Source: Gordonia alkaliphila
GTDB lineage: Bacteria; Actinomycetota; Actinomycetes; Mycobacteriales; Mycobacteriaceae
Direction: 5' to 3'
Assembly: GCF_023017165.1 (NCBI RefSeq)
Contig: NZ_JALKBW010000001.1
Span: 3,100,001 to 3,164,000, forward strand
Length of the DNA: 64,000 bases
Both the position numbers and the translations under genes were made by a program. How positions within the stretch are numbered: the first letter of the stretch is position 1; every line of letters starts with the position of its first letter. Under the pieces are notes generated by a model. The model was not told where the DNA came from, did not search any database, and saw only the letters and a list, made by a program, of their open reading frames with translations. Positions 23,587 to 34,105 of the stretch are shown here, one piece after another.

Positions 23587-25053
23587 ATGATCCGACTGCC
23601 GTTCACCGAAGGCCTGTCCGACCTGGATGTCCGTGTCTTCGAAGCCATCGCCCATGCGCCCAGCCCGCTTCTGGACGCCACTATGCGACCCCTGTCGGCG
23701 TCTGCCGACCACGGACGTCTCTGGTTCGTGCTGGCCGGCGGCATGGCATTGACGCGGCGTACCGATCTCCAGCGGGCAGCCGTCCGAGGCGTGGTGACCC
23801 TCGGTGCGGCGAGTCTGCTGGCCAATCAGGTCGGCAAACGCCTGTATCCGCGACGGCGTCCCAACGCCAGTCGCATCACCGTGGAGCGTCTGCGTCGGCA
23901 GCCGATGTCGAGCTCGTTCCCGTCCGGGCATTCGGCCAGCGCCGCAGCCTTCGCCACCGCGGTGGCCACGGAGAACCGGCCGGTCGGTTTCGCCCTTGGA
24001 CTACTGGCCGGGGCGGTGGGTCTTTCGCGCATCACCACCGGCGCGCACTACCCGGGCGACGTGCTCGGTGGCTTCCTCCTCGGTAGCGGTCTGGCCGTGC
24101 TCGGCGCTCGACTGGTGCCGCCGGTCGACGAGAACATACTCATCTTGGCGCCGCCCAGCCCGGCCGTCGAACCGCCCCGGCCGCGCGGCGCCGGCGTCAC
24201 GGTCCTGGTGAACCCGGCCTCCGGGGACGGCACCGGGGCTCGGGTCCTCGACCACATCACGGAGGCGCTGCCCGCTGCCCGCATCGTAGAGGTGGCCGAG
24301 GCCGACGATCTGGACCGACTGGCCGCCGACGCCGCGGCCGGCGCCGAGGTGCTCGGAGTGGCCGGCGGCGACGGCACCGTGGCGACCGTCGCTCGGCACG
24401 CACTCGCCGCAGGTCTCCCGCTGGCGGTGTTCGCGGCCGGGACCTTCAACCACTTCGCCAAGGACGTCGGCACCGCCACCGCCGAGGCCACCGTGGCAGC
24501 CGTCCGCGACGGGCGCGCCGCGCAGGTGGATGTGCTCCTGCTCAACGAGGAGACGGTCATCCTCAACACTGCGAGTATCGGGGCCTACCCGGAGTTCGTC
24601 CGCATGCGCGAGCGCTACCAGAACTCCGCGCGCAAACCCGTCGCCGCGTTCCGCGCCGCCCTGCACGTGCTGCGGCACAGCTCGCCGGTGACCGTGACGA
24701 TGAACGGCGCCGAGGTGTCGACGCTGTTCTTCTTCCTGGGCAACGGTCGGTACGGCGCGCCCGGCCTGTTCCCGGGGCGTCGTGCGCGCCTCGACGGCGG
24801 CCTGATCGACGTCCGGTACCTCACCACCGGCCACCGCTTCGAGCGGCTGCGCCTCGCGGCCTCGCTGCTGTCCGGCCGCATCCGCAACTCCCACCTGTAC
24901 CAGGAGGCCCAGGTCCCGGAGTTCACCATCGAGTCGGCCGAGCCGATCCGCGTCGCCCACGACGGCGAAGCCGGGGAACCGACCACCCGCGCCGACTTCC
25001 GCCTGGACTACCGCTCCCTGCGCGTCTTCGGCACCGCGAAGGTGCCGCGCTGA
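23587..25053 (+). CDS. PAP2 phosphatase - diacylglycerol kinase-family fusion protein
   Basis: A 488-residue two-domain lipid enzyme. Residues 1-175 form a PAP2 acid phosphatase with all three signature blocks: KRLYPRRRP (84-92), SSFPSGHS (PSGH 112-115) and SRITTGAHYPGD (R148, H154, D158), plus several membrane helices. Residues about 200-488 form a DAGK_cat lipid kinase with the ATP loop VLVNPASGDGTGARV, AGGDGTVATVA (260-264), AAGTFNHFAKDVG and the C-terminal NGRYGAPGLFPGRRARLDGG. The fusion could dephosphorylate one lipid phosphate and phosphorylate another lipid; exact substrates are unknown. The TACCGT box suggests leaderless transcription. Confidence 0.9.
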   Translation: MIRLPFTEGLSDLDVRVFEAIAHAPSPLLDATMRPLSASADHGRLWFVLAGGMALTRRTDLQRAAVRGVVTLGAASLLANQVGKRLYPRRRPNASRITVERLRRQPMSSSFPSGHSASAAAFATAVATENRPVGFALGLLAGAVGLSRITTGAHYPGDVLGGFLLGSGLAVLGARLVPPVDENILILAPPSPAVEPPRPRGAGVTVLVNPASGDGTGARVLDHITEALPAARIVEVAEADDLDRLAADAAAGAEVLGVAGGDGTVATVARHALAAGLPLAVFAAGTFNHFAKDVGTATAEATVAAVRDGRAAQVDVLLLNEETVILNTASIGAYPEFVRMRERYQNSARKPVAAFRAALHVLRHSSPVTVTMNGAEVSTLFFFLGNGRYGAPGLFPGRRARLDGGLIDVRYLTTGHRFERLRLAASLLSGRIRNSHLYQEAQVPEFTIESAEPIRVAHDGEAGEPTTRADFRLDYRSLRVFGTAKVPR

Positions 25054-25063
25054 TGATGCTCGG

Positions 25064-25110
25064 CAGAGTGTGAGGTTGTGGTGCTCCAGGCACCACAACC
25101 TCACACTCTG
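25064..25110 (+). repeat. Perfect 21-bp inverted repeat between the PAP2-kinase gene and uvrC
   Basis: Arms 25064-25084 and 25090-25110 are exact reverse complements (left arm starts CAGAGTGTGAGGTTGTGGTG) around the five-base loop TCCAG. It begins 11 bases after the stop of the fusion gene. No T-run follows. It could be a tailless intrinsic terminator isolating uvrC, an operator, or a copy of a dispersed palindromic element; a stem of 21 perfect pairs is longer than most actinobacterial terminators. Confidence 0.85.
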
Positions 25111-25179
25111 TGGCAGCTACCTCATCGACCGGACACTCTCCTCGCCCTCCCGTCGGCCGGAGCCGTCCGCACCGACGAC

Positions 25180-25185
25180 TAGCCT
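25180..25185 (+). promoter_or_regulatory. Probable -10 box of uvrC (leaderless)
   Basis: TAGCCT ends six bases before the uvrC GTG at 25192. No LexA-type box is visible nearby, so SOS control of uvrC is not indicated. Confidence 0.45.
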
Positions 25186-25191
25186 GGAGTC

Positions 25192-27192
25192 GTGGCCGAT
25201 CCGACGACCTACCGCCCGGCTCCGGGCACTATTCCGACCGATCCCGGCGTCTACAAGTTCCGCGACGCACACGGGCGGGTCATCTACGTTGGTAAGGCCA
25301 AGAATCTTCGTGCCCGGCTGACCACCTACTTCGCCGACCTGGTGACGCTGCATCCGCGCACCCGGCAGATGGTCACCACCGCGGCCTCGGTGGAGTGGAC
25401 CGTGGTCGGCACCGAGGTGGAGGCGCTGCAGCTCGAATACAACTGGATCAAGGAGTTCGATCCGCGGTTCAACGTCCGCTACCGGGACGACAAGACGTAC
25501 CCGATGCTCGCGGTGACCATGAACGAGGAGTATCCGCGGGTCTTCGTCTACCGCGGCGCCCGCAAGCCGGGCGTCCGGTACTTCGGGCCGTACGCGCACG
25601 CCTGGGCCATCCGGGAGACCGTCGATCTACTGACGCGCGTGTTCCCGGTGCGGACGTGCTCCAACGGCGTGTTCAAACGCAACGCGCAGATGGGTCGACC
25701 GTGTCTGCTCGGCTACATCGACAAGTGTGCGGCCCCGTGCGTGGACCGCGTCGACGCCGCCGAGCACCGGCGGATCGCCGAGGACTTCTGCGACTTTCTG
25801 GCCGGCAAGACGGACACCTTGATCCGCCGCCTCGAACGCGAAATGTCCAGTGCCGCAGAGGAACTCGACTTCGAGCGGGCCGCACGCCTGCGCGACGACG
25901 TCTCCGCGCTGCGCCGCGCGATGGAGAAGCAGGCGGTGGTCCTCGGGGACGGCACCGACGCCGACGTGATCGCCATGGTCGGCGACGAACTGGAGAACTC
26001 GGTGGCCGTGTTCCACGTCCGCGACGGTCGGGTCCGCGGCGAGCGCGGCTGGGTGGTGGAGGTCCAGGAGAACGCCACCCCGGGCGAGCAGGTCGCGGCC
26101 TTCCTGCTGCAGTTCTACGGCGACGAACTACAGATGAGCTCCGGCGTGCCCCGCGAGGTGCTGGTCCCGGTGCTGCCCGACGACCACGACGAACTCACCG
26201 AATGGCTGTCGCAGCGGCGCGGCAGCCGCGTCTCGCTGCGCGTGCCGCAGCGCGGCGACAAGCGCACCCTCGCCGAGACCGTGGAACGCAATGCCGGCGA
26301 GGCCCTGACCCGCCATAAGCTCAAGCGGGCGGGCGACCTGACCACGCGGTCGGCCGCCCTGACCGAACTGCAGGAGGCGCTCGGCACCGACGACGCGCCG
26401 CTGCGCATCGAGTGCATCGACATCTCGCACGTGCAGGGCACCGACGTGGTCGCGTCCCTCGTGGTCTTCGAGGACGGCCTGCCGCGCAAGTCCGACTACC
26501 GGCACTATTCGATCCGCGAGGCAGCCGGCGACGGCCACTCCGACGACGTCGCCTCCATCGCGGAGGTCACCCGGCGCCGCTTCCAGCGCCACCGCACCGA
26601 TCTCGCCGCGGACCAGGCCGAGCAGGCCGCTGAGCAGCCCGGCAACGGGGGAGACCTGGCACCGGAGGCGGCCCTCGATCCGGCCACCGGCCGACCGCGC
26701 CGGTTCGCCTACCCGCCCAACCTGTTCGTCGTCGACGGCGGGCAGCCGCAGGTGCATGCGGCGGCCGCGGTCCTGGACGAACTGGGCGTGACCGATGTCG
26801 CGATCATCGGTCTGGCGAAAAGGCTGGAAGAAGTCTGGGTTCCAGGCGACGATGAACCGGTGATCCTGCCGCGTAACTCCGAGGCGCTGTTTCTTCTGCA
26901 GCGCATTCGCGACGAGGCGCACCGGTTCGCGATCGGCTTCCACCGGTCCAAGCGCAGCAAGCGGATGACCGCCTCGGCGCTGGACGGCATCGCCGGTCTC
27001 GGCGCCACCCGGCGCACCGCGCTGGTGACCCATTTCGGGTCCGTGGCGAACCTCAAGAAAGCCGACATCGACGAGATCGCTCAGGTCCCCGGCATCGGAG
27101 CGACCACCGCGCGCAGCGTCTACGAGGCACTGCGCGACGAGCAACCCACCCCGGCAGTACAGCCCGCCCCAGCAGAAAGGTCTACCCAGTGA
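25192..27192 (+). CDS. uvrC: Excinuclease ABC subunit C
   Basis: UvrC makes both incisions in nucleotide excision repair after UvrAB damage recognition. The 666 residues show the GIY-YIG nuclease ([20 protein letters not shown]), the cysteine cluster region [20 protein letters not shown], the UVR helix pair near residue 220 that binds UvrB, the RNase H-like endonuclease ([20 protein letters not shown], then [16 protein letters not shown], then [14 protein letters not shown]) and a C-terminal helix-hairpin-helix pair ([35 protein letters not shown]). It is the first gene of the uvrC-rapZ-yvcK-whiA set. Confidence 0.98.
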   Translation: MADPTTYRPAPGTIPTDPGVYKFRDAHGRVIYVGKAKNLRARLTTYFADLVTLHPRTRQMVTTAASVEWTVVGTEVEALQLEYNWIKEFDPRFNVRYRDDKTYPMLAVTMNEEYPRVFVYRGARKPGVRYFGPYAHAWAIRETVDLLTRVFPVRTCSNGVFKRNAQMGRPCLLGYIDKCAAPCVDRVDAAEHRRIAEDFCDFLAGKTDTLIRRLEREMSSAAEELDFERAARLRDDVSALRRAMEKQAVVLGDGTDADVIAMVGDELENSVAVFHVRDGRVRGERGWVVEVQENATPGEQVAAFLLQFYGDELQMSSGVPREVLVPVLPDDHDELTEWLSQRRGSRVSLRVPQRGDKRTLAETVERNAGEALTRHKLKRAGDLTTRSAALTELQEALGTDDAPLRIECIDISHVQGTDVVASLVVFEDGLPRKSDYRHYSIREAAGDGHSDDVASIAEVTRRRFQRHRTDLAADQAEQAAEQPGNGGDLAPEAALDPATGRPRRFAYPPNLFVVDGGQPQVHAAAAVLDELGVTDVAIIGLAKRLEEVWVPGDDEPVILPRNSEALFLLQRIRDEAHRFAIGFHRSKRSKRMTASALDGIAGLGATRRTALVTHFGSVANLKKADIDEIAQVPGIGATTARSVYEALRDEQPTPAVQPAPAERSTQ

Positions 27193-27202
27193 GGTCTCCC
27201 CA

Positions 27203-28099
27203 ATGAGCGACGCGGACACCCCGTCGACGGTCCTGTTCGTCACCGGCATGTCGGGTGCCGGACGGACCTCGGTGGCGAACGTCCTGGAGGACGACGGTTG
27301 GTACGTGGCCGACAACGTCCCGGTCGCGGTGATCGGTCAGGTGATCGACGGCGTGCCGGCGACGGCCGGGACACCGCCGAAGATCGCCATGGTGGTTCGC
27401 CCCACCGGCCCGAGTTTCGCCGCCGATCTGACGCACCTGCGCCAGGAACTGGCGGCCGGCGGTGCGCAGACGCACCTGCTGTTCGTCGACGCCTCCGATC
27501 CGGTGCTCATCCGCCGCTTCGAGGCCGTGCGACGTCGCCACCCGCTGCAGGGCACCGGCACCCTCTCCGAGGGGATTGCCGCCGAACGCGAGATGCTGGC
27601 GGCGGTGAAGGCCGACGCGGAGACCGTCATCGACACCTCGGACCTGTCGGCCACCCGCCTGCGCACCATGGTCTCCAGCGTGTTCCGGTCCTCGGAGAGC
27701 CAGGGCCTGACCATCGCGGTGCAGTCGTTCGGGTTCAAGTATGGGCTGCCCATCGACTGCAACCTGGTGGCCGACGTCCGCTTCCTGCCGAACCCCTACT
27801 GGATCCCGGAACTGCGCGACCACAACGGACTCGAAGCGCCGGTGCGCGACTATGTGCTCGGCCAGCCCGACGCCGACGACTTCCTGGACCGCTACGTGGA
27901 CCTGGTGGACATCGTCGCGCGCGGCTACCTCCGCGAGGGCAAGGGGTACATGACCATCGGCATCGGCTGCACCGGCGGCAAGCACCGCAGCGTCGCGATG
28001 ACCGAGGAACTGACCCGGCGCCTCACCGCGGTTGCCGACGACGACGGCAATCCGCGCTACGTGGTCGAGGCCGGCCATCGCGATCTGGGGCGCGAGTGA
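27203..28099 (+). CDS. rapZ: RNase adapter RapZ family P-loop protein
   Basis: A 298-residue member of the RapZ/YvcJ nucleotide-binding family. In enterobacteria RapZ presents small RNAs controlling glucosamine-6-phosphate synthase; in Gram-positives the homologue binds GTP, and its actinobacterial role is unclear. The N-terminal P-loop GMSGAGRTS (15-23) has Arg-Thr in place of the usual Lys-Ser/Thr, an actinobacterial variant. DGWYVADNVPVAV, the Walker B-like LFVDASDPVLIRRFEAVRRR, and the C-terminal metabolite-binding segment TIGIGCTGGKHRSVAMTEEL are present. Its stop overlaps the yvcK GTG. Confidence 0.94.
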   Translation: MSDADTPSTVLFVTGMSGAGRTSVANVLEDDGWYVADNVPVAVIGQVIDGVPATAGTPPKIAMVVRPTGPSFAADLTHLRQELAAGGAQTHLLFVDASDPVLIRRFEAVRRRHPLQGTGTLSEGIAAEREMLAAVKADAETVIDTSDLSATRLRTMVSSVFRSSESQGLTIAVQSFGFKYGLPIDCNLVADVRFLPNPYWIPELRDHNGLEAPVRDYVLGQPDADDFLDRYVDLVDIVARGYLREGKGYMTIGIGCTGGKHRSVAMTEELTRRLTAVADDDGNPRYVVEAGHRDLGRE

Positions 28100-29127
28100 G
28101 CGCCGCCGCGGGTACGCCGCCGGCGCGGCGGGATCTGCGCGCGGTCGCGCTCGGCGGCGGCCACGGCCTGTACAACACGCTGACCGCGCTGCGCTATCTG
28201 ACCGCCGACGTCACCGCGGTGGTGACCGTCGCCGACGACGGCGGATCATCGGGACGCCTGCGGCACGAGCTCGGTCGCATTCCGCCCGGGGACCTGCGGA
28301 TGGCGTTGGCCGCCCTGCTGTCGGCGCCGGCCGCGCTGGAGGACTGTCGCGCGAGCGACCCGGCGGCCGCTGAGCGCCACGCGCGGTGGGCGCGCATCCT
28401 GCAGCACCGCCTCGGCGGCAGCGGGGCCCTCGCCGGTCATCCGGTGGGCAATCTGCTGCTGTCCGGAGTGGACGAGTACTGCGGCGACCTCGTGTCCGCC
28501 CTCGACGAGCTCGTTGACCTCTTCGGCATCGACGGCCGCGTGCTGCCGATGTCCACCGAACCATTGGTGATCGAGGCCGACGTGACCGGCCTGGAGGAGG
28601 ACCCGCGCATGAGCCGGGTGATCCGCGGCCAGGTCGCCGTGGCGACCACGCCGGGCGTGGTGCGGCGGGTGCGACTCACCCCGGAGGCGCCCGCGGCGTG
28701 CCCGGAGGCGCTCGCCGCGATCGCCGCGGCCGACGTGGTGACCCTCGGCCCCGGGTCGTGGTTCTCCAGCGTGATCCCGCACGTGCTGGTACCCGAACAG
28801 CTGGAGGCGCTGCGAACCACCGCGGCGCGCAAGGTGCTGTTCGTGAACCTCGTCGCGGAGCCGGGGGAGACCACCGGGTTCTCGCTCGAGCGCCATCTGC
28901 ACGTGCTCAACGCGCATTCCGGCTCGCTGCCGATCGACGACATCGTGGTCGACGCCGCCTCCGTGCCGGCCGGTCGCGAACGCGAACACCTCGAACGCGC
29001 CGCCCAGCTCTTCGGCGCCCAGCTGCGCAGCGTCGACCTGGTGCATCCCGATCGGCCGGACGTGCACGATCCGGTCAAGTCGGCGATTGCGCTCGACGGC
29101 TTCCTGGGGGCGGGGACACGAAACTGA
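28096..29127 (+). CDS. yvcK: Gluconeogenesis factor YvcK/CuvA family
   Basis: A 343-residue YvcK/CofD-like protein. In mycobacteria the homologue (CuvA, Rv1422) binds UDP-GlcNAc, localises to growth poles and is needed for normal cell wall and use of certain carbon sources. Visible motifs are VALGGGHGLYNTLTALRYL, VTVADDGGSSGRLRHELG, PPGDLRMALAAL, GHPVGNLLLSG and TLGPGSWFSSVIPHVLV. The GTG start overlaps the rapZ TGA. whiA follows after 47 bases with its own promoter-like sequence. Confidence 0.94.
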   Translation: MSAAAGTPPARRDLRAVALGGGHGLYNTLTALRYLTADVTAVVTVADDGGSSGRLRHELGRIPPGDLRMALAALLSAPAALEDCRASDPAAAERHARWARILQHRLGGSGALAGHPVGNLLLSGVDEYCGDLVSALDELVDLFGIDGRVLPMSTEPLVIEADVTGLEEDPRMSRVIRGQVAVATTPGVVRRVRLTPEAPAACPEALAAIAAADVVTLGPGSWFSSVIPHVLVPEQLEALRTTAARKVLFVNLVAEPGETTGFSLERHLHVLNAHSGSLPIDDIVVDAASVPAGREREHLERAAQLFGAQLRSVDLVHPDRPDVHDPVKSAIALDGFLGAGTRN

Positions 29128-29135
29128 CGCCGCGG

Positions 29136-29164
29136 TAACCTAGAGCGATCCATCACGAAGGAGG
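29136..29164 (+). promoter_or_regulatory. Probable whiA promoter and ribosome-binding site
   Basis: TAACCT at 29136-29141 fits the -10 consensus and would start transcription near 29148. GAAGGAGG (29157-29164) is a strong Shine-Dalgarno. It is only one base from a TTG at 29166 but ten bases from the TTG at 29175, which selects the latter start. whiA can therefore be expressed apart from yvcK. Confidence 0.45.
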
Positions 29165-29174
29165 CTTGGTCGAT

Positions 29175-30158
29175 TTGGCCATGACAGGGGCGGTCAAAGA
29201 CGAGCTGAGTCGGCTCGCGGTAGCGCAGCTCAGCAGTCGGAAGGCAGAGGTGTCAGCGCTGCTGCGGTTCGCCGGGGGACTGCACATCGTCGCGGGGAAA
29301 GTGGTCGTCGAGGCCGAGGTCGACATGGGCAACGTGGCCCGTCGACTCCGGTCGGAGATCCACGACCTGTACGGCTACGGGTCCGAGGTGCATGTGCTCC
29401 GCTCCGGCGGTCTGCGCAAGGGCGCCCGCTACATCGTGCGCGTGGGCAAGGACGGCGAGGCGCTGGCCCGTCAGACCGGCCTGCTCGACCCGCGCGGTCG
29501 ACCGGTGCGCGGCCTGCCCGCGCAGGTGGTCGGCGGCAGCGTCAGCGATGCCGAGGCCGCCTGGCGCGGCGCCTTCCTCGCGCACGGCTCGCTGACCGAA
29601 CCGGGCCGCTCGTCGTCGCTGGAGGTCAGCTGCCCGGGCCCGGAGGCCGCGCTCGCCCTCGTCGGCGCCGCCCGCCGGCTGTCCGTGGTGGCCAAGGCGC
29701 GCGAGGTGCGCGGCAGCGATCGCGTGGTGATCCGCGACGGTGAGGCCATCGGCGCGCTGCTCACCCGCATGGGCGCCCAGGAGACGCGGCTGGTGTGGGA
29801 GGAACGGCGGATGCGTCGCGAGGTCCGGGCCACCGCCAATCGACTCGCCAACTTCGACGACGCCAACCTGCGTCGATCCGCCCGCGCCGCCGTCGCCGCG
29901 GCCGCCCGCGTGGAACGCGCCCTGGAGATCCTCGGTGACGAAGTGCCCGACCACCTCCTCGCCGCCGGTCGCCTGCGCGTGGAGCACCGTCAGGCCTCGC
30001 TGGAAGAACTCGGCCAGCTCGCCGAACCCGCGATGACCAAGGACGCCGTGGCCGGCCGCATCCGCCGACTGCTCTCGATGGCCGACAAGAAGGCGCGCCT
30101 CGAGGGACTGCCCGACACCGAGTCCGCGGTCACCGCGGAACTGCTCGACGAGGCCTGA
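29175..30158 (+). CDS. whiA: Sporulation/cell-division transcription regulator WhiA
   Basis: WhiA works with WhiB-type proteins to control division and differentiation genes in actinobacteria. From TTG 29175 the product has 327 residues starting (M)[15 protein letters not shown], matching the usual mycobacterial start. The N-terminal LAGLIDADG-derived lobe includes [31 protein letters not shown] and [20 protein letters not shown]. The C-terminal helix-turn-helix has [12 protein letters not shown], then [24 protein letters not shown] nine bases earlier is too close to the Shine-Dalgarno; the ATG at 29181 is the alternative. The stop abuts the next gene's GTG. Confidence 0.95.
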   Translation: MAMTGAVKDELSRLAVAQLSSRKAEVSALLRFAGGLHIVAGKVVVEAEVDMGNVARRLRSEIHDLYGYGSEVHVLRSGGLRKGARYIVRVGKDGEALARQTGLLDPRGRPVRGLPAQVVGGSVSDAEAAWRGAFLAHGSLTEPGRSSSLEVSCPGPEAALALVGAARRLSVVAKAREVRGSDRVVIRDGEAIGALLTRMGAQETRLVWEERRMRREVRATANRLANFDDANLRRSARAAVAAAARVERALEILGDEVPDHLLAAGRLRVEHRQASLEELGQLAEPAMTKDAVAGRIRRLLSMADKKARLEGLPDTESAVTAELLDEA

Positions 30159-30902
30159 GTGACCGCCGAGAACACCGAGAACGCCACCTGCCACGTCTCG
30201 CAGCGCATCCTCGCCGACGGACGGCCGGTCGGGTACATGGTGCGCGACGAACTCGGGTGGAGTTTCCTGGCCGGCGACGAGACGCAGGAGTACGTCGACG
30301 ATCCGGCGAACCTCCCGGTGGTCGCGCTGCACGACCTCCTCGAGCGCGACCCCTGGATCGCCGCGCACCTGCAGGCGCCGGTCGGCACCGCCCTGGTGCG
30401 CACCGCGACGGGCTTCGCGGTGGAGTCCGCGCCCCCGACGTCACCGATGCCCCCGCCGTCACCGGTGCCGCCGGGCCTGCACCCGGACTACCCGGTGGCG
30501 CAGGGACACACGCAACTGTCCGAGCACTGGTCGCTGACCCTGCCGCAACCGATGAACCGCCGGATGGAAGACGGGGCGCTGGTGCTGTGGCGGCCGGGAC
30601 TGACGCTGTGGCTCAACCTCTGGGACCTCCCGGACGGCAGCAGCCCCGCCGAATACGTCGATCGTCTGCCCGCCGAATCGGCGGAACGGCGTTTCGACGT
30701 CCGCCGATGGCGCTATCAGAACGCCCAGTACGTCGGCTACCGGCTCGCCGAGGAGGCGCCGGACGCCCGCGTGCCCGCTCTGTACGGCATCGCCGCGACC
30801 GACGGCGGGGTCCTGCACCTGGCCGCCTACTTCGACGCCGAGTCCACGATGGGCGCGGCGGGGACCATCCTCGCGTCGGCCCGCAACGGGGCCTTGTGCT
30901 GA
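30159..30902 (+). CDS. DUF2185-like hypothetical protein
   Basis: A 247-residue protein. The N-terminal 90 residues resemble the DUF2185 (Imm33-type) domain: CHVSQRILADGRPVGYMVRD, then WSFLAGDETQEYVDDPANL and DPWIAAHLQAPVGTALVRT. A proline-rich linker (PPTSPMPPPSPVPPG) joins an unassigned second domain (SEHWSLTLPQPMNRRMEDGA, then WRPGLTLWLNLWDLPDGSS). DUF2185 proteins can be immunity partners of toxins, but no toxin gene is adjacent. The GTG directly abuts the whiA stop, so it is co-transcribed with whiA. Function unknown. Confidence 0.65.
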   Translation: MTAENTENATCHVSQRILADGRPVGYMVRDELGWSFLAGDETQEYVDDPANLPVVALHDLLERDPWIAAHLQAPVGTALVRTATGFAVESAPPTSPMPPPSPVPPGLHPDYPVAQGHTQLSEHWSLTLPQPMNRRMEDGALVLWRPGLTLWLNLWDLPDGSSPAEYVDRLPAESAERRFDVRRWRYQNAQYVGYRLAEEAPDARVPALYGIAATDGGVLHLAAYFDAESTMGAAGTILASARNGALC

Positions 30903-30921
30903 CGCGCGTAGACGCGACGAT

Positions 30922-30927
30922 TAGGCT
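30922..30927 (+). promoter_or_regulatory. Probable -10 box of the gap operon
   Basis: TAGGCT places transcription start near 30935 and leaves a leader of about 50 bases that holds the AGGAGT ribosome-binding site before the gap GTG. A convincing -35 is not visible. Confidence 0.4.
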
Positions 30928-30976
30928 GGAAGTCAGCGGGCCGGACATTCCCACCGGCTCTTCACCCTGGTAATAG

Positions 30977-32002
<1,026 letters not shown>

Positions 32003-32008
32003 CCGACG

Positions 32009-33226
32009 ATGGCTGTACGCACTCTCAAAGACCTTCTCGCCGAAGGTGTTTCGGGTCGGGGCGTGCTGGTCCGGTCGGACCTCAACGTCCCGCTCGAGGG
32101 CGGCGAGATCACCGATGCCGGTCGCATCCTGGCCAGCGTTCCCACGCTCCGTCAGCTGCTCGACGCCGGCGCCAAGGTGATCGTCACCGCGCATCTGGGC
32201 CGCCCCAAGGGTGAGCCGGATGCCGCGCTGTCGCTGGCTCCGATCGCCGCGCGCCTGTCGACCGAACTGGGCCGCAACGTCCAGCTGGCCGGCGACGTGG
32301 TGGGCTCGGACGCGCTCGCGCGCGCCGAGGGCCTCACCGACGGCGACATCCTGCTATTGGAGAACATCCGCTTCGACCCGCGCGAGACCAGCAAGGACGA
32401 CGCCGAGCGCACCAAGCTCGCCACGGCGCTCGTCGAGTTGGTCGGCGACGACGGCGCGTTCGTCTCCGACGGTTTCGGTGTGGTCCACCGCAAGCAGGCC
32501 TCGGTCTACGACGTGGCGAAGCTGCTGCCGTCGTACGCCGGCGACCTGGTGGCCACCGAACTGGATGTGCTGACCCGGATCACCACCGACACCGAGCAGC
32601 CGTACGCGGTGGTGCTCGGCGGCTCCAAGGTGTCCGACAAGCTCGCCGTGATCGAGGCGCTGGCGCCCAAGGTCGACACCCTGGTGATCGGCGGCGGCAT
32701 GGCCTTCACCTTCATCAAGGCGCAGGGCAGCCCGGTCGGCGATTCGCTGCTGCAGGAAGACATGATCGACACGTGCAAGGACCTCCTTGAGCGGTTCGGC
32801 GATGTGATCCACCTGCCGCACGACATCGTGGTGGCCGACAAGTTCGCGCCCGACGCCGCGACGTCGATCGCGATGACCAGCGACGGCTTCACCGAGGGCA
32901 TGGGTCTGGACATCGGTCCGGGCAGCGTGGAGCGGTTCGCCGCGGTGCTGCGCTCGGCCAAGACCGTGTTCTGGAACGGCCCGATGGGCGTGTTCGAGTT
33001 CGAGAAGTTCGCCGCGGGCACCCGCGGCGTGGCCGAGGCGATCGTCGCGGCCACCGCGGACGGCGCGTTCAGCGTGGTCGGCGGCGGCGACTCGGCGGCT
33101 GCGGTGCGGTCGTTCGGTCTGTCCGACGACGCCTTCTCGCACATCTCCACGGGCGGCGGCGCCTCCCTGGAGTACCTCGAGGGCAAGGAACTGCCCGGTC
33201 TCGCTGTTCTCGAAACGGAGGGTTAG
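32009..33226 (+). CDS. pgk: Phosphoglycerate kinase
   Basis: Transfers phosphate from 1,3-bisphosphoglycerate to ADP. The 405 residues include the substrate-binding [59 protein letters not shown] (many homologues read AFGTAHR here), the hinge [13 protein letters not shown] and the nucleotide-binding [17 protein letters not shown] with [20 protein letters not shown]. Lies between gap and tpiA with gaps of six and three bases. Confidence 0.98.
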   Translation: MAVRTLKDLLAEGVSGRGVLVRSDLNVPLEGGEITDAGRILASVPTLRQLLDAGAKVIVTAHLGRPKGEPDAALSLAPIAARLSTELGRNVQLAGDVVGSDALARAEGLTDGDILLLENIRFDPRETSKDDAERTKLATALVELVGDDGAFVSDGFGVVHRKQASVYDVAKLLPSYAGDLVATELDVLTRITTDTEQPYAVVLGGSKVSDKLAVIEALAPKVDTLVIGGGMAFTFIKAQGSPVGDSLLQEDMIDTCKDLLERFGDVIHLPHDIVVADKFAPDAATSIAMTSDGFTEGMGLDIGPGSVERFAAVLRSAKTVFWNGPMGVFEFEKFAAGTRGVAEAIVAATADGAFSVVGGGDSAAAVRSFGLSDDAFSHISTGGGASLEYLEGKELPGLAVLETEG

Positions 33227-33229
33227 TCC

Positions 33230-34021
33230 ATGGCACAGCAGCGTAAGCCGCTCATCGCGGGCAACTGGAAGTGCAACCTCAACCACTTCGAGGCCATCGC
33301 ACTGGTGCAGAAGGTCGCGTTCGCGCTGCCGGAGAAGTACTACGACAAGGTCGACGTCACCGTGCTGGTGCCGTTCACCGACATCCGCAGCGTGCAGACC
33401 GTGGTCGACGGCGACAAGCTCCTGCTCACCTACGGTGCGCAGGACGTCTCCCAGCACGACTCGGGCGCGTACACCGGCGAGATCAGCGGCGCCTTCCTGA
33501 GCAAGCTCGGCGTCAGCTTCGTGGCCGTCGGGCACTCGGAGCGTCGCACCCTGCACGGGGAGACCGACGAGGTGGTGCTGGCCAAGACCAAGGCGGCGCT
33601 GCGTCACGGCCTCACCCCGATCGTGTGCATCGGCGAGGGGCTGGACATCCGCGAGGCAGGCGACCACGTCGCCTACAACGTGGCCCAACTGAAGGCCTCC
33701 CTGGCCGGACTCTCTGCCGCGGAGATCAGCAAGCTCGTGGTGGCGTACGAACCGGTCTGGGCCATCGGCACCGGCCGGGTCGCCAGCGCCGAGGACGCGC
33801 AGGAAGTCTGCGCGGCCGTCCGCGAGGCGCTCGCCGAGATCGCCGACCCGGCCACCGCGGCCGGCGTCCGGGTGCTCTACGGCGGCAGCGTGAGCGCCAA
33901 GAACGTGGCCGAGATCGTCGGGCAGCCCGACGTCGACGGTGCACTGGTCGGCGGCGCGTCGCTGAAGGCCGACGAGTTCGCGCAACTGTCCGCCATCGCG
34001 GCGGGCGGGCCGTTGCTCTGA
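33230..34021 (+). CDS. tpiA: Triosephosphate isomerase
   Basis: Interconverts dihydroxyacetone phosphate and glyceraldehyde 3-phosphate. The 263-residue barrel has all active-site residues: the lysine in [10 protein letters not shown], the histidine in VAVGHSERR, the glutamate in [13 protein letters not shown] and the phosphate loop [21 protein letters not shown] strong terminator follows 20 bases after the stop. Confidence 0.98.
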   Translation: MAQQRKPLIAGNWKCNLNHFEAIALVQKVAFALPEKYYDKVDVTVLVPFTDIRSVQTVVDGDKLLLTYGAQDVSQHDSGAYTGEISGAFLSKLGVSFVAVGHSERRTLHGETDEVVLAKTKAALRHGLTPIVCIGEGLDIREAGDHVAYNVAQLKASLAGLSAAEISKLVVAYEPVWAIGTGRVASAEDAQEVCAAVREALAEIADPATAAGVRVLYGGSVSAKNVAEIVGQPDVDGALVGGASLKADEFAQLSAIAAGGPLL

Positions 34022-34041
34022 TCGGCAGGACCATCGCGTAG

Positions 34042-34084
34042 ACTGTGGCAGGTTGCTCTCTGAGCGACCTGCCACAGTTCTTTT
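34042..34084 (+). terminator. Rho-independent terminator after tpiA
   Basis: Twelve perfect pairs (34042-34053 with 34067-34078; ACTGTGGCAGGT / ACCTGCCACAGT) extend inward through TGCTC/GAGCG (one G-T pair) to a three-base loop, and TTCTTTT follows immediately. This is the clearest intrinsic terminator in the window and should separate gap-pgk-tpiA from secG. A TAGACT -10-like hexamer (34039-34044) overlaps the left arm. Confidence 0.85.
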
Positions 34085-34105
34085 GACCGAACGGACTCTC
34101 CCCTC

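Noticed and set aside
25064..25110. LexA or other named operator within the 21-bp palindrome.
   Set aside because: The sequence does not resemble TCGAAC-N4-GTTCGA or another operator I know, so it is reported only as an unexplained palindrome.
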